Source of the DNA: Scatosoma sp045577595
Lineage (GTDB): Bacteria; Bacillota; Clostridia; Christensenellales; Borkfalkiaceae
NCBI GenBank assembly: GCA_045577595.1
Contig: JAZNIR010000069.1
Coordinates: forward strand, 1 to 7,022
Direction of reading: 5' to 3'
Length of the DNA: 7,022 nt
Position numbers and translations under genes: made by a program. This document shows, piece by piece, positions 1 through 6,522 of the stretch (position 1 is its first letter; each line of letters opens with the position of its first letter). The notes under the pieces are model-generated. The model was not told where the DNA came from, did not search any database, and was given only the letters and a program-made list of their open reading frames with translations.

Positions 1-460
1 TCAACTGTTTATACACCGTCAACGTCGTCGCCAAGCTCCCTACGATAGGAATTGTCATAACGAAAATATTGATGTTAAATAACGTTTTTCTCAGTCCGAA
101 ATCGTATTTTGCCACTGCATACGAAGCAAGTACCGTCGGCAACAGGGTGAAAAAGCTTTTGAACACCGCCAGCGTAAGGCTGTTGCCAAGCAAGCCCCAA
201 ACGTCTACGACGTAAGGTCCGTCGGCTTTGTATACCTTTACTTGTATCAGCTTAAACGCCCGTTTATAATTTTCCACGCCTTGCCAAAAATCTTGTGGCC
301 AACCAACAAAGCTGTCGCGATATTCGAGTATCCCTTTAAAGCTCGTTGTCATCATCCAATAAAAGGGAAACAACAGCGTAATGCCGTGAATAAGCAACAT
401 AATGCCCACCGTCAAGAAGAGCGGATTTACTTTTTTCTTTCCGTGTTTTTTCTTTTCCAT
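1..460 (-). CDS. Carbohydrate ABC transporter permease, MalG-type (CUT1), C-terminus cut by window edge
   Basis: This is the second membrane subunit of a sugar importer. The first 153 codons are visible, starting at the ATG at 460. A very strong Shine-Dalgarno (AAGGAGGCGG, 466-475) sits 5 nt upstream and overlaps the TAA stop of the preceding permease, which fixes the start and suggests coupled translation. The N-terminus is short and lysine-rich (MEKKKHGKKK), followed by a membrane helix at residues 13-37 ending in the family-typical FPFYWMMTTSFK. A periplasmic-type loop follows, then helices at about 88-117 and 124-146 (NSLTLAVF, then a basic turn and MTIPIVGS). This order matches the binding-protein-dependent permeases of the MalG/YtcP group. 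The EAA loop that contacts the ATPase would lie in the missing part. It pairs with the permease at 474-1412. Substrate cannot be told from the sequence. Confidence 0.9.
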   Translation of the reverse strand, partial: MEKKKHGKKKVNPLFLTVGIMLLIHGITLLFPFYWMMTTSFKGILEYRDSFVGWPQDFWQGVENYKRAFKLIQVKVYKADGPYVVDVWGLLGNSLTLAVFKSFFTLLPTVLASYAVAKYDFGLRKTLFNINIFVMTIPIVGSLATTLTVYKQL

Positions 461-473
461 TGTATCCGCCTCC

Positions 474-1412
474 TTATAAATCCGCGTAATTATCCCGCAT
501 AGGGTCGATTCTGTTCATTAGCCAACGTACGAATAAAGTAAGCGGAACGGAAACCATAGTTATCATAACGGACACCGCCGCCGCTTGCGGATAGGCTGTT
601 AAATCGCCCGTCAACGCGATTTTGAAAAGATAAAATCCTAAAAAGTAGGTTTTTTCCGGAACGTTATTCAACCCGTAGAACAAGAACAGTGAACCAGACG
701 CTGTAAACAAGCCCGCCACACCCGTAATGATATACGTGGAAAGCGTAGGGAAGATAAGGGGCACGACAAGACGCGTAAGCTCATCAAACGTCGTACAGCC
801 GTCGATTTTTCCCGCCTCAAAAATACCAGGGTCGACTGCATTCATAGCGTTGGAATAGATAATCAAAGACGAACTGAACCCAAGCCATAACGTATAGAAA
901 ACTTGAATCCCAAACGCCGTATCTTCACTTCGTAAAAGATTTGGCAAAACTTTGCCTGTCGCCTGTTGATAAACTTGGGGAATACCCACTTCCATAAATT
1001 TCAAAAAGAGCATCGTCATAACCAAGCCCGAAACCATATTCGGAAGCATATAAACGATACGCACCGCCGTCGAACCGAATTTCTTTTTGTGTATGTAATA
1101 TCCGTATAAAATGTTCATTGGCATACCGATTGCCGTGCTTAAAAAACAAAGCTTGATATTATTCCAAGCGGATATTAAAATCAATCCCGTATCGGTGCCT
1201 TTGATTACGTTTTTAAAATTGGTTAATCCTACCCACCGCGTAGAGCCGTCTTTCGACATAGCTTTAAACGCAATCATAATATTTTCAAAATTCATATAAA
1301 CGTAGAAAACCAAAAATTGAATCAACGGCATAATCAATATACAAGTAAGAAAGAACGTCTTTTCAAACCACTGTTTTGTAAAGTGTTTCTTTTTTGTTTG
1401 CGCTTTTGCCAT
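474..1412 (-). CDS. Carbohydrate ABC transporter permease, MalF/UgpA-type (CUT1)
   Basis: This is a 312-residue membrane subunit of the sugar importer. The start chosen is the ATG at 1412, beginning MAKAQTKKKHFTKQW, because AGGAG lies at 1421-1425 with an 8-nt spacer. An ATG at 1472 would add 20 residues, overlap the end of the binding-protein gene and lack such a site. Six hydrophobic segments are visible at about residues 20-40, 86-107, 118-140, 167-190, 224-247 and 277-299. The cytoplasmic EAA motif is clear at residues 199-205 (EAGKIDG), followed by the usual FxxLxxLVVPLIFPTL-like stretch that docks with the ATPase. Length and layout are normal for the MalF/LacF/UgpA branch. It begins 14 nt after the binding-protein stop and ends 13 nt before the partner permease. 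No ATPase gene lies in view; related Bacillota systems commonly use a shared MsmX/MsmK-type ATPase. Confidence 0.95.
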   Translation of the reverse strand: MAKAQTKKKHFTKQWFEKTFFLTCILIMPLIQFLVFYVYMNFENIMIAFKAMSKDGSTRWVGLTNFKNVIKGTDTGLILISAWNNIKLCFLSTAIGMPMNILYGYYIHKKKFGSTAVRIVYMLPNMVSGLVMTMLFLKFMEVGIPQVYQQATGKVLPNLLRSEDTAFGIQVFYTLWLGFSSSLIIYSNAMNAVDPGIFEAGKIDGCTTFDELTRLVVPLIFPTLSTYIITGVAGLFTASGSLFLFYGLNNVPEKTYFLGFYLFKIALTGDLTAYPQAAAVSVMITMVSVPLTLFVRWLMNRIDPMRDNYADL

Positions 1413-1426
1413 CACTTGTTCTCCTA

Positions 1427-3121
1427 TTAGCTGTTTTTGTACGTGTTGTAACCCGCTACGTACGAAGCCCAATTATTCGTAACGTTATTGATAATATCGG
1501 TGTAAACGGTGGACGCCGTATATTTATACAACGAGTTCAAAATAACCCAATCGCTCTTGCCCGTACTCGTCGTACTGTGTCCACCACTCTTTCTCCAATC
1601 GGAAGCAACGTCCAAAACCGTTGTTCTTATAATCGTATTTCTCGGGTCGTGATACAACGACAAAAAGCTTTTCGTAAACGGGCTCATTTGCGCGTAATCT
1701 TCCGTTTCAAATTCTACGTCGTAAGGCATTACACCACCAGACGCTACGGTAAAATATCTAATATACTTCGGTTGCATAACGAATTTCAAAAACTCTTTAC
1801 ACACCGCTTTTTTATCCGAGCTCGACCTTGCTACGACGGCAATATACATCGAATCGCCGAGTACGTACGTGTTGCCCGTGCCTTTTTGTCCTTCGAAAAT
1901 CGGCAACGTCATAAAACGGTAGTCGTGGGTGCGGAAATCGTACCCTTCGTATTTCGCTTTCGTAATGGCTTCAAAGGTCAATCTCGCTTCGTTTTCCCAC
2001 CAATCGCCTTCCACCAAGAACGCCGCACGCGTACCCGAACCTTTCACCATATTGTAAACGAAATCGGTTTGCGCGTCTTTATGCGAATAGCCCAAATACG
2101 TGGAATCAATCGTTACTTTTTTCGACGTTTCCCCTTCCTTTATTCCGAAATATTCGTCCATAAAGTTAACGGCTTTTTGCGCTCCACCCATCGACATCAA
2201 TTTATAACCGTATTCGGGCAATTTTTCGTCGTTTTCAATCGTGCCGTCGCCGTCGAAATCGTAACCGCCCTTTTCGTCTTCTTCAATCGTGCCGTCGCCG
2301 TCAAAATCGTAGCCATCGTCCATCGTGTAATGCAGATTGTACGCGTCGCCGTCGTATTGCGCCATAATCATATAATATAAATCGTTGGTGTACCAAGAGT
2401 TTTCACCCGTGTACATAACCCCGTAAAGCCCCGACGTCAAAATCTTTTGATACATAGCCGCCCATTGCTCTTCCGTTTCGGGGTGTCCGTCGTCGTACGT
2501 GCCTTCTACGCCGTCTTTTCCCACCGACAATTCGTCTGTTTTCGACGTAACGAATTGATAATTCTCTTTCGTTGAACCCTTTTTCAACAAAAATCCGTAA
2601 CGCATAAACACTTCGTGGTCGTAAACGAGCGTTCTAATCGATTCTTGCCAAGGAATCGCGTATCTTTTTGTTCCACGACCGTACGCTTTCGAATAAAGGT
2701 CTTCATTTTCAAGCATTTGCTCCATTGTTTCCGTCGAACCAATGGGCGTTGATTGCCAAACGGACGAAATATCTTCCAATAAGTTACGGTCGATTAGAGT
2801 ATGAATATCGCTGTTCGACATAAACATATCGTACGATTGTACGTTTGTAGTCACTTCGGCAGAAATCGTTTCAAACGTATCTTTCGCATCCATGACCGTT
2901 ACCTTATACGGGCTTTCAGGGTTCTCCGCATTAAATTCTCTCGCCATCGTTTTCAACCAATCGATACCGTAACCGCCGTTAAATCCTTTAATCATTACGG
3001 ACGGACGTTTATCGTTCGGGTCGCTATCCTCGTCCACGACGGGTGCTCCGCTACATCCTACTCCTGCAAGAATTGTGGAAAGACACATCGTTGCAATTAG
3101 TAATTTTTTCAAACCTTTCAT
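1427..3121 (-). CDS. Extracellular sugar-binding lipoprotein of an ABC importer, with tandem EF-hand loops
   Basis: This is a 564-residue surface lipoprotein that should capture the sugar and deliver it to the two downstream permeases. It starts at the ATG at 3121 with GAGGAG about 10 nt upstream. The N-terminus is a lipoprotein signal (MKGLKKLLIATMCLSTILAG) with Cys23 as probable lipidation site, although position -3 is Gly (GVGC) rather than the usual Leu. After a Ser/Asp-rich linker comes a mature domain with features of large bacterial type-1 binding proteins: an early substrate-lobe segment (MIKGFNGGYGIDWLKTMARE, 43-62), SNSDIHTLI (102-110) and GDSMYIAVVARSS (422-434). Residues 207-220 hold an Asp/Glu-rich GTYDDGHPETEEQW segment. 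Residues 272-283 and 288-299 are two perfect 12-residue EF-hand loops. Size and position suggest the large AlgQ/YtcQ-like binding proteins that take oligosaccharides, some of which (AlgQ2) bind calcium. The specific ligand is unknown. Confidence 0.93.
   Translation of the reverse strand: MKGLKKLLIATMCLSTILAGVGCSGAPVVDEDSDPNDKRPSVMIKGFNGGYGIDWLKTMAREFNAENPESPYKVTVMDAKDTFETISAEVTTNVQSYDMFMSNSDIHTLIDRNLLEDISSVWQSTPIGSTETMEQMLENEDLYSKAYGRGTKRYAIPWQESIRTLVYDHEVFMRYGFLLKKGSTKENYQFVTSKTDELSVGKDGVEGTYDDGHPETEEQWAAMYQKILTSGLYGVMYTGENSWYTNDLYYMIMAQYDGDAYNLHYTMDDGYDFDGDGTIEEDEKGGYDFDGDGTIENDEKLPEYGYKLMSMGGAQKAVNFMDEYFGIKEGETSKKVTIDSTYLGYSHKDAQTDFVYNMVKGSGTRAAFLVEGDWWENEARLTFEAITKAKYEGYDFRTHDYRFMTLPIFEGQKGTGNTYVLGDSMYIAVVARSSSDKKAVCKEFLKFVMQPKYIRYFTVASGGVMPYDVEFETEDYAQMSPFTKSFLSLYHDPRNTIIRTTVLDVASDWRKSGGHSTTSTGKSDWVILNSLYKYTASTVYTDIINNVTNNWASYVAGYNTYKNS
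2219..2314 (-). repeat. Tandem 48-bp repeat encoding two EF-hand calcium loops
   Basis: There are two adjacent 16-residue units within the binding protein (residues 270-285 and 286-301), each starting GYDFDGDGTIE. The 12-residue loops, D272-E283 and D288-E299, carry Asp at loop positions 1, 3 and 5, Gly at 6, Ile at 8 and Glu at 12. This is the full canonical EF-hand/dockerin calcium-loop pattern. The two DNA copies differ at only a few bases (for example GAA/AAC at one codon), pointing to a recent duplication or strong selection. Helices flanking each loop are not obvious, so these may be bare calcium-binding loops rather than complete EF hands. Confidence 0.85.
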
Positions 3122-3165
3122 AATATTTCTTCTCCTCTGATAAAATATTTTTTTATTATTGTTGT

Positions 3166-3732
3166 TTATCCTTCGTATCTACCCGACCAACCGTCGTCTT
3201 CCGAAGACGTTTTCCAACGCCCGTACAAAACAATCGGCTCCGCCAACGAAGTATCTATCGTTTTCACTTGAACACCGCCCGTCGCTTTATCATACCAGCC
3301 CAAAAAATCTTCTTCTCCGTCGGGGGCAAGTAACGTAATCGTTGCGTTTTCTACCGTATACGACACGGGATTTTGGTGAGACAACCCACCCGTTTGTTCG
3401 TAAGTTATCGAATACGTTTGTAATTCCCATTCGGCAACTAAAACTACGTATTCTTTTGCTTCCGTCCATTTTCCGCTTTGCGCAAATTCTTCGCCGTCTT
3501 TTTTCCAGCAAACGAATTCATAGCCTTTCTTTTGGGGCGTTTCCAACGTATATTGCGCGTTTTTTTCGATTTCGAACGAGCCGACCGTGCCTACGCCACC
3601 GTTATAATCCAACATTACGGCAGTTACAGCTTTTTCACCCGAATCGGAACTTCCTTGCGAACACGCAGCTATCGTACCAAAAAGCATAAACACCACCACA
3701 AAGCGCAACGTTTTTGCTAAAAATTTTCTCAT
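3166..3732 (-). CDS. Small surface lipoprotein with two InlB B-type (Listeria-Bacteroides) repeats
   Basis: This is a 188-residue predicted lipoprotein starting at the ATG at 3732, with AAGGAG upstream at good spacing. The signal peptide (MRKFLAKTLRFVVVFMLFGT) ends in a clear lipobox IAAC, with Cys24 the lipidation site, followed by a Ser/Gly-rich linker (25-34). Two repeat domains follow. Residues 39-103 run from VMLDYNGGVG through KKGYEFVCWKKDG to VLVAEWE. Residues 107-173 run from YSITYEQTGG through EDFLGWYDK to IVLYGRWK. The NGG, F-GW and W-at-end landmarks match the Flg_new / InlB B-repeat beta-grasp family found on surface proteins. The tail is short and acidic/Gly-rich. It sits between the GH109-like enzyme and the binding protein in the operon, so a role in glycan contact or in helping the importer is plausible but unproven. 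No catalytic motif is seen. Confidence 0.85.
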   Translation of the reverse strand: MRKFLAKTLRFVVVFMLFGTIAACSQGSSDSGEKAVTAVMLDYNGGVGTVGSFEIEKNAQYTLETPQKKGYEFVCWKKDGEEFAQSGKWTEAKEYVVLVAEWELQTYSITYEQTGGLSHQNPVSYTVENATITLLAPDGEEDFLGWYDKATGGVQVKTIDTSLAEPIVLYGRWKTSSEDDGWSGRYEG

Positions 3733-3761
3733 CGTTTCTTTCTCCTTTTTATTATTCTTTA

Positions 3762-4949
3762 TTATTCAAAACAGTTTTTACGCAATATCCACTTCCCGTC
3801 GGTAAAGTCTGGAAATGCCATTTTTTGTCCCGTTATCAAAGATTGTTCCGATAAAACGGAAATACTTGCCCACGTAGCGTAATCGTAAACGTCTATCGGC
3901 ATCGGTTTATTTTCTTTCAAAGCTTTGAAAAACGCGTCGAACACCAGCCAATCAATCCCGCCGTGCCCTTCTTTATCGGGCGTGTACCCTTTCCAAAGCG
4001 GGTGGTCGTATTGTTCGTAATATTTTTGTACGTTGTTATAATTTTCTTGCCATTCGAAAACTTCTTCCGTAAATTCTTTATCCAAATACACCGAATTATT
4101 TTCTTCGCAAATTAAACCTTTCGTTCCTTCTACTAAAAATCCTCTTGAATAGTAGCGAGGCAACGTCGTATCGCAATGAATGACAACCGTTTCACCGTTT
4201 TGACATTCAAGAATCGTCGTTATAACGTCCGACTGTTTAAATTTCACGCCTTTTAAATCTTGAATGTTATTTTCTTCAACGTAACTCTCTAATCCCACCG
4301 ACTTCGTACCAAACGACGACAACGATACGAAACGGTTTCCGCAATTTATATCCAACAGCTTTGCAATCGGTCCGATTTCGTGCGTGGGATAATTTTCGCA
4401 ATTTCTATGTAAATATTGTTGTAAACGGTAATGGCGGTTTTCTTTCCCACCAGTTACTTCTTTACGTAAATCGTGTCGATATGCGCCCTCGCAGTGTACG
4501 ATTTCACCAAGCTCGCCCAATTTTTTCATATTCATTGCCAACATCTCTAATCTTCCATAGCAACAATTTTCTAACATCATAATAGGCGTTTGCGTTCTTT
4601 CGTAACAACGAACCAAATCCCACAACTGTTGTAAACTGTACGCGCCACCGACTTCGCAAGCAACTGCAACGCTCTTTTCCATCGCATACATACTTACCTT
4701 TATATGCGCCTCCCAAGCCGTAGCAATCACAACGGCGTCTAAATCGTTTTCATCAATGCACGCCTTATAATCAGTATATAATTTCGGGCAAGCAAACCCA
4801 TCCGCCTGCATTACTTGGGCGATATTTTCACATCTGTCGAAATATTCGTCGCAGACAGCTACGAATTGCAAATCCTTTCTTAATTTTAATACGTAACGAT
4901 ACAAGCCTTCACCCCTGCATCCCACGCCAATTAAAGCAATCCTAAACAT
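3762..4949 (-). CDS. Gfo/Idh/MocA-fold NAD-dependent enzyme, GH109 glycosidase-like
   Basis: This is a 395-residue cytoplasmic protein, first gene of the operon, starting at the ATG at 4949 with only a modest ribosome site (AAAGG and GAGAAAG upstream). The N-terminal Rossmann fold shows GVGCRG at residues 8-13, and DAVVIAT (71-77) ends a later strand. The rest carries motifs I recognise from GH109: LENCCYGR (126-133), GAYRHDLR (155-162), NYPTHEIGPIAKLLDIN (186-202), TTILECQNGET (244-253), YDHPLWKGY (314-322), GHGGID (328-333) and DVYDYATW (353-360). GH109 enzymes use tightly bound NAD to oxidise C3, cleave the glycosidic bond by elimination, and reverse the oxidation. The Tyr and His they depend on correspond to Tyr157 and His190 here, by motif position. 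Classic members remove alpha-GalNAc. There is no signal peptide, so it would act on imported sugar. It is cysteine-rich (16 Cys). A plain sugar dehydrogenase remains possible. Confidence 0.85.
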   Translation of the reverse strand: MFRIALIGVGCRGEGLYRYVLKLRKDLQFVAVCDEYFDRCENIAQVMQADGFACPKLYTDYKACIDENDLDAVVIATAWEAHIKVSMYAMEKSVAVACEVGGAYSLQQLWDLVRCYERTQTPIMMLENCCYGRLEMLAMNMKKLGELGEIVHCEGAYRHDLRKEVTGGKENRHYRLQQYLHRNCENYPTHEIGPIAKLLDINCGNRFVSLSSFGTKSVGLESYVEENNIQDLKGVKFKQSDVITTILECQNGETVVIHCDTTLPRYYSRGFLVEGTKGLICEENNSVYLDKEFTEEVFEWQENYNNVQKYYEQYDHPLWKGYTPDKEGHGGIDWLVFDAFFKALKENKPMPIDVYDYATWASISVLSEQSLITGQKMAFPDFTDGKWILRKNCFE

Positions 4950-4990
4950 ATCTTTCTCAACCTTTTTTCAAAAAAATTTTCAACATAATT

Positions 4991-5019
4991 ATTTTATCAT
5001 AACAACCGCCAACTGTCCA
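4991..5019 (-). promoter_or_regulatory. Sigma-A promoter for the five-gene sugar operon
   Basis: On the minus strand, TGGACA (5019-5014) is separated by 17 bp from TAAAAT (4996-4991). Each hexamer matches the sigma-A consensus at 5 of 6 positions. The start of transcription would fall near 4984, giving a leader of about 35 nt before the ATG at 4949. An alternative -10 (TATGAT, 5001-4996) has no matching -35 at a proper distance. Confidence 0.65.
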
Positions 5020-5038
5020 TAGACAAAAATAAGCAATA

Positions 5039-5102
5039 TTTGGTAATTTAATACTACGCAAACCTTATTTTGGTAAAAAATAATTCTTATATTTTTACTA
5101 AA
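5039..5102. promoter_or_regulatory. Candidate AraC-type operator: repeated TTTGGTAA words
   Basis: TTTGGTAA occurs at 5039-5046 and again at 5069-5076, exactly 30 bp apart (about three helical turns). An inverted near-copy, TTTTTACTAAA, lies at 5092-5102, so 5069-5079 and 5092-5102 form an 11-bp imperfect palindrome (one mismatch) with a 12-bp spacer. Relative to the inferred operon start the direct copies lie at roughly -55 to -62 and -85 to -92, a usual place for AraC/XylS activators. The inverted copy ends 5 bp before the regulator's own -35. Binding is inferred only; the region is AT-rich. Confidence 0.4.
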
Positions 5103-5107
5103 ATATA

Positions 5108-5136
5108 TTGACATTTCTTTCCTGTTATATTATAAT
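5108..5136 (+). promoter_or_regulatory. Perfect-consensus sigma-A promoter for the AraC-family regulator
   Basis: TTGACA (5108-5113), a 17-bp spacer and TATAAT (5131-5136) make an exact vegetative promoter. Transcription should begin near 5143, about 25 nt before the ATG at 5169. Such a strong promoter for a local regulator suggests that it is held down by repression or autoregulation, consistent with the nearby inverted repeat. Confidence 0.85.
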
Positions 5137-5168
5137 GAACTTACAAATAAGCGCAAAAGGAATTGATT

Positions 5169-6035
5169 ATGAAATTATCCGAATTTGAACGTAATGCACT
5201 TATCACGATTGTAAACAGCAGTAATTTGAACAATATTGATTTTTTTATCGACCTTTACGGCTTTTCAAAAACCAACCCCGACCAAGCGCCCGTATTCGGA
5301 AACGAGGCTACTACGTATCGCTTGCATATTATTACGAAAGGTGTCGTTTATTACACGCATAACGACCAAATGGTAAAATTGACGAAAAATTCTTGTTTTG
5401 TGCTTGACCCCACTCAAAAAACATTTTTTAAAACGAGTCATTCGCAACCTGCAAGTTATTATTGGATTTCTTTTAATGGAAGAGACGTAAAAAACATCTT
5501 AAAACTATTAGGGTTCGGCGAAAATCCGACATTCTTAAAATTGAATGCAGATTTCATGCCTAAAATCCGCCGATTACTATATAAAAATTTCCTAATCACT
5601 GCTGAACAAAAGCCGATTAGTAATTTAATCTTTATGGAAAATTTCTACGCCGTCGCGCAATTAATCTACCACTCTCAACAGCAAAATAAGGAGCAAACGA
5701 GAAAAGATTCACCCGCAAATTATATCGAGCAAGCGTTGGTTTACTTTCAAGAACATTACACCGAACCAGATTTCAAAATCACCGATCTCGCAAACCACGT
5801 ACACCTACATAAAAATTATTTTTCTACGTTATTTAAATTGGAACTCGGCGTTCCTTTTAGCGTTTATCTTGCACAAAAAAGAAGTATTTTAGCGGTATCT
5901 CTCATTCAGCAAGGGTATACTTCCGTCACGAAAATTGCAGAAATGGTTGGTATCCCCGACGTTTCTTACTTCACAAAGGTTTTTAAAAAATATAACCGTA
6001 TATCCCCAAGCGAAGAAATCGCCAAATTCCGTTGA
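5169..6035 (+). CDS. AraC-family transcriptional regulator, cupin sensor plus two-HTH DNA-binding domain
   Basis: This is a 288-residue regulator. The ATG at 5169 is preferred over the in-frame TTG at 5163 because AAGGA (5157-5161) lies 7 nt before the ATG but only 1 nt before the TTG. The N-terminal half looks like an AraC sugar-sensing cupin: YRLHIITKGVVYYTHNDQMV at about residues 50-69, CFVLDPTQ at 76-83, and ASYYWISFNG near 95-104. The C-terminal part has the two helix-turn-helix units, KITDLANHVHLHKNYFSTLF (203-222) and VTKIAEMVGIPDVSYFTKVF (253-272), followed by KKYNRISPSEE. The usual Gly of the F-KK--G-SPSE signature is replaced by Asn. It is divergent from the sugar operon and shares its control region, so it most likely activates that operon in response to the imported sugar or a product. 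Confidence 0.95.
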   Translation: MKLSEFERNALITIVNSSNLNNIDFFIDLYGFSKTNPDQAPVFGNEATTYRLHIITKGVVYYTHNDQMVKLTKNSCFVLDPTQKTFFKTSHSQPASYYWISFNGRDVKNILKLLGFGENPTFLKLNADFMPKIRRLLYKNFLITAEQKPISNLIFMENFYAVAQLIYHSQQQNKEQTRKDSPANYIEQALVYFQEHYTEPDFKITDLANHVHLHKNYFSTLFKLELGVPFSVYLAQKRSILAVSLIQQGYTSVTKIAEMVGIPDVSYFTKVFKKYNRISPSEEIAKFR

Positions 6036-6066
6036 GTGTTTTTTGCATTTTATTAATCTTTTTCTT

Positions 6067-6095
6067 ATTCCTATAAAAATTTTTATAATTGGAAT
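6067..6095. repeat. AT-rich inverted repeat downstream of the regulator
   Basis: ATTCC (6067-6071) and GGAAT (6091-6095) flank the exact 16-bp palindrome TATAAAAATTTTTATA (6072-6087), with three unpaired bases on one side. It lies 32 bp after the regulator stop. It is weak as a terminator because it is not followed by a T run and the stem is nearly all A/T. The rest of 6036-6250 is AT-rich DNA in which I see no gene. Confidence 0.4.
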
Positions 6096-6250
6096 AATTT
6101 CACAGTTTCTTTTGGTAATTTAATAAGATTATTGCGTTTTGTTTTTTATTATTTTTATCCATTGCTTTAATCTTTAAATTTAGATTGAGCCTAATGTATA
6201 ACCACCAAAAAATACTCTCAAAGAAAAATAACGAAAATATTTATTGAAAA

Positions 6251-6297
6251 TAAAAGGTAATGCGCAGATGGGATTCTAATCTGCGCATTACCTTTTA
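6251..6297. terminator. Long perfect hairpin, likely bidirectional intrinsic terminator
   Basis: The arms at 6251-6269 and 6279-6297 are perfectly complementary over 19 bp, with a GC-rich core (GCGCAGAT) and a 9-nt loop. The plus-strand stem ends in CCTTTTA and the minus-strand one in CCTTTTATTTTC, so it could stop transcripts from both sides. It is the first strong stop after the AraC-type gene, 216 bp downstream, and also blocks minus-strand transcription from running antisense into that gene. Confidence 0.75.
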
Positions 6298-6474
6298 AAA
6301 AATATTTATGATGAACTTATTTTATTCAATCATCATTTTTCCATATTTTTAGCAATCGTTTAATTCAATAGAATAGCCGTTGTCAAAAGGATGCAATGCC
6401 TTAAAAATGCAATTTACAACCCAAAGGTCAAGTTTATCGCAAAAATCAATAAATTTTTATACAAGAACGCAAAG

Positions 6475-6522
6475 AAAAACACGACTTTTATGCGCTAATT
6501 TTCGCATAAAAGTCGTGTTTTT
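6475..6522. terminator. Long perfect hairpin with A/T flanks, intrinsic terminator
   Basis: The arms at 6475-6494 and 6503-6522 are perfectly complementary over 20 bp with an 8-nt loop. They read AAAAACACGACTTTTATGCG and its complement, so either strand ends in GTGTTTTT. On the minus strand it begins directly after the closing helix of the candidate structured RNA, which makes it the probable end of that transcript. Confidence 0.8.

Noticed and set aside
1394..2380. Long plus-strand open frame of 328 codons opposite the binding-protein and permease genes
   Set aside because: It lies antisense to two clearly recognisable genes, is very rich in Arg/Val/Phe as expected from reading their codons backwards, spans the gene junction, and has no ribosome site before its ATG.
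3122..3165. Internal promoter or terminator between the repeat lipoprotein and the binding protein
   Set aside because: The 44-bp gap has only short A/T self-complementarity and no convincing -35/-10 pair or GC-rich stem.
6349..6456. Short minus-strand open stretch with protein-like sequence (ending HPFDNGYSIELNDC)
   Set aside because: It is only 35 codons between two stops, has no ATG start and no ribosome site. It could be a remnant of a decayed gene, but I cannot identify one.
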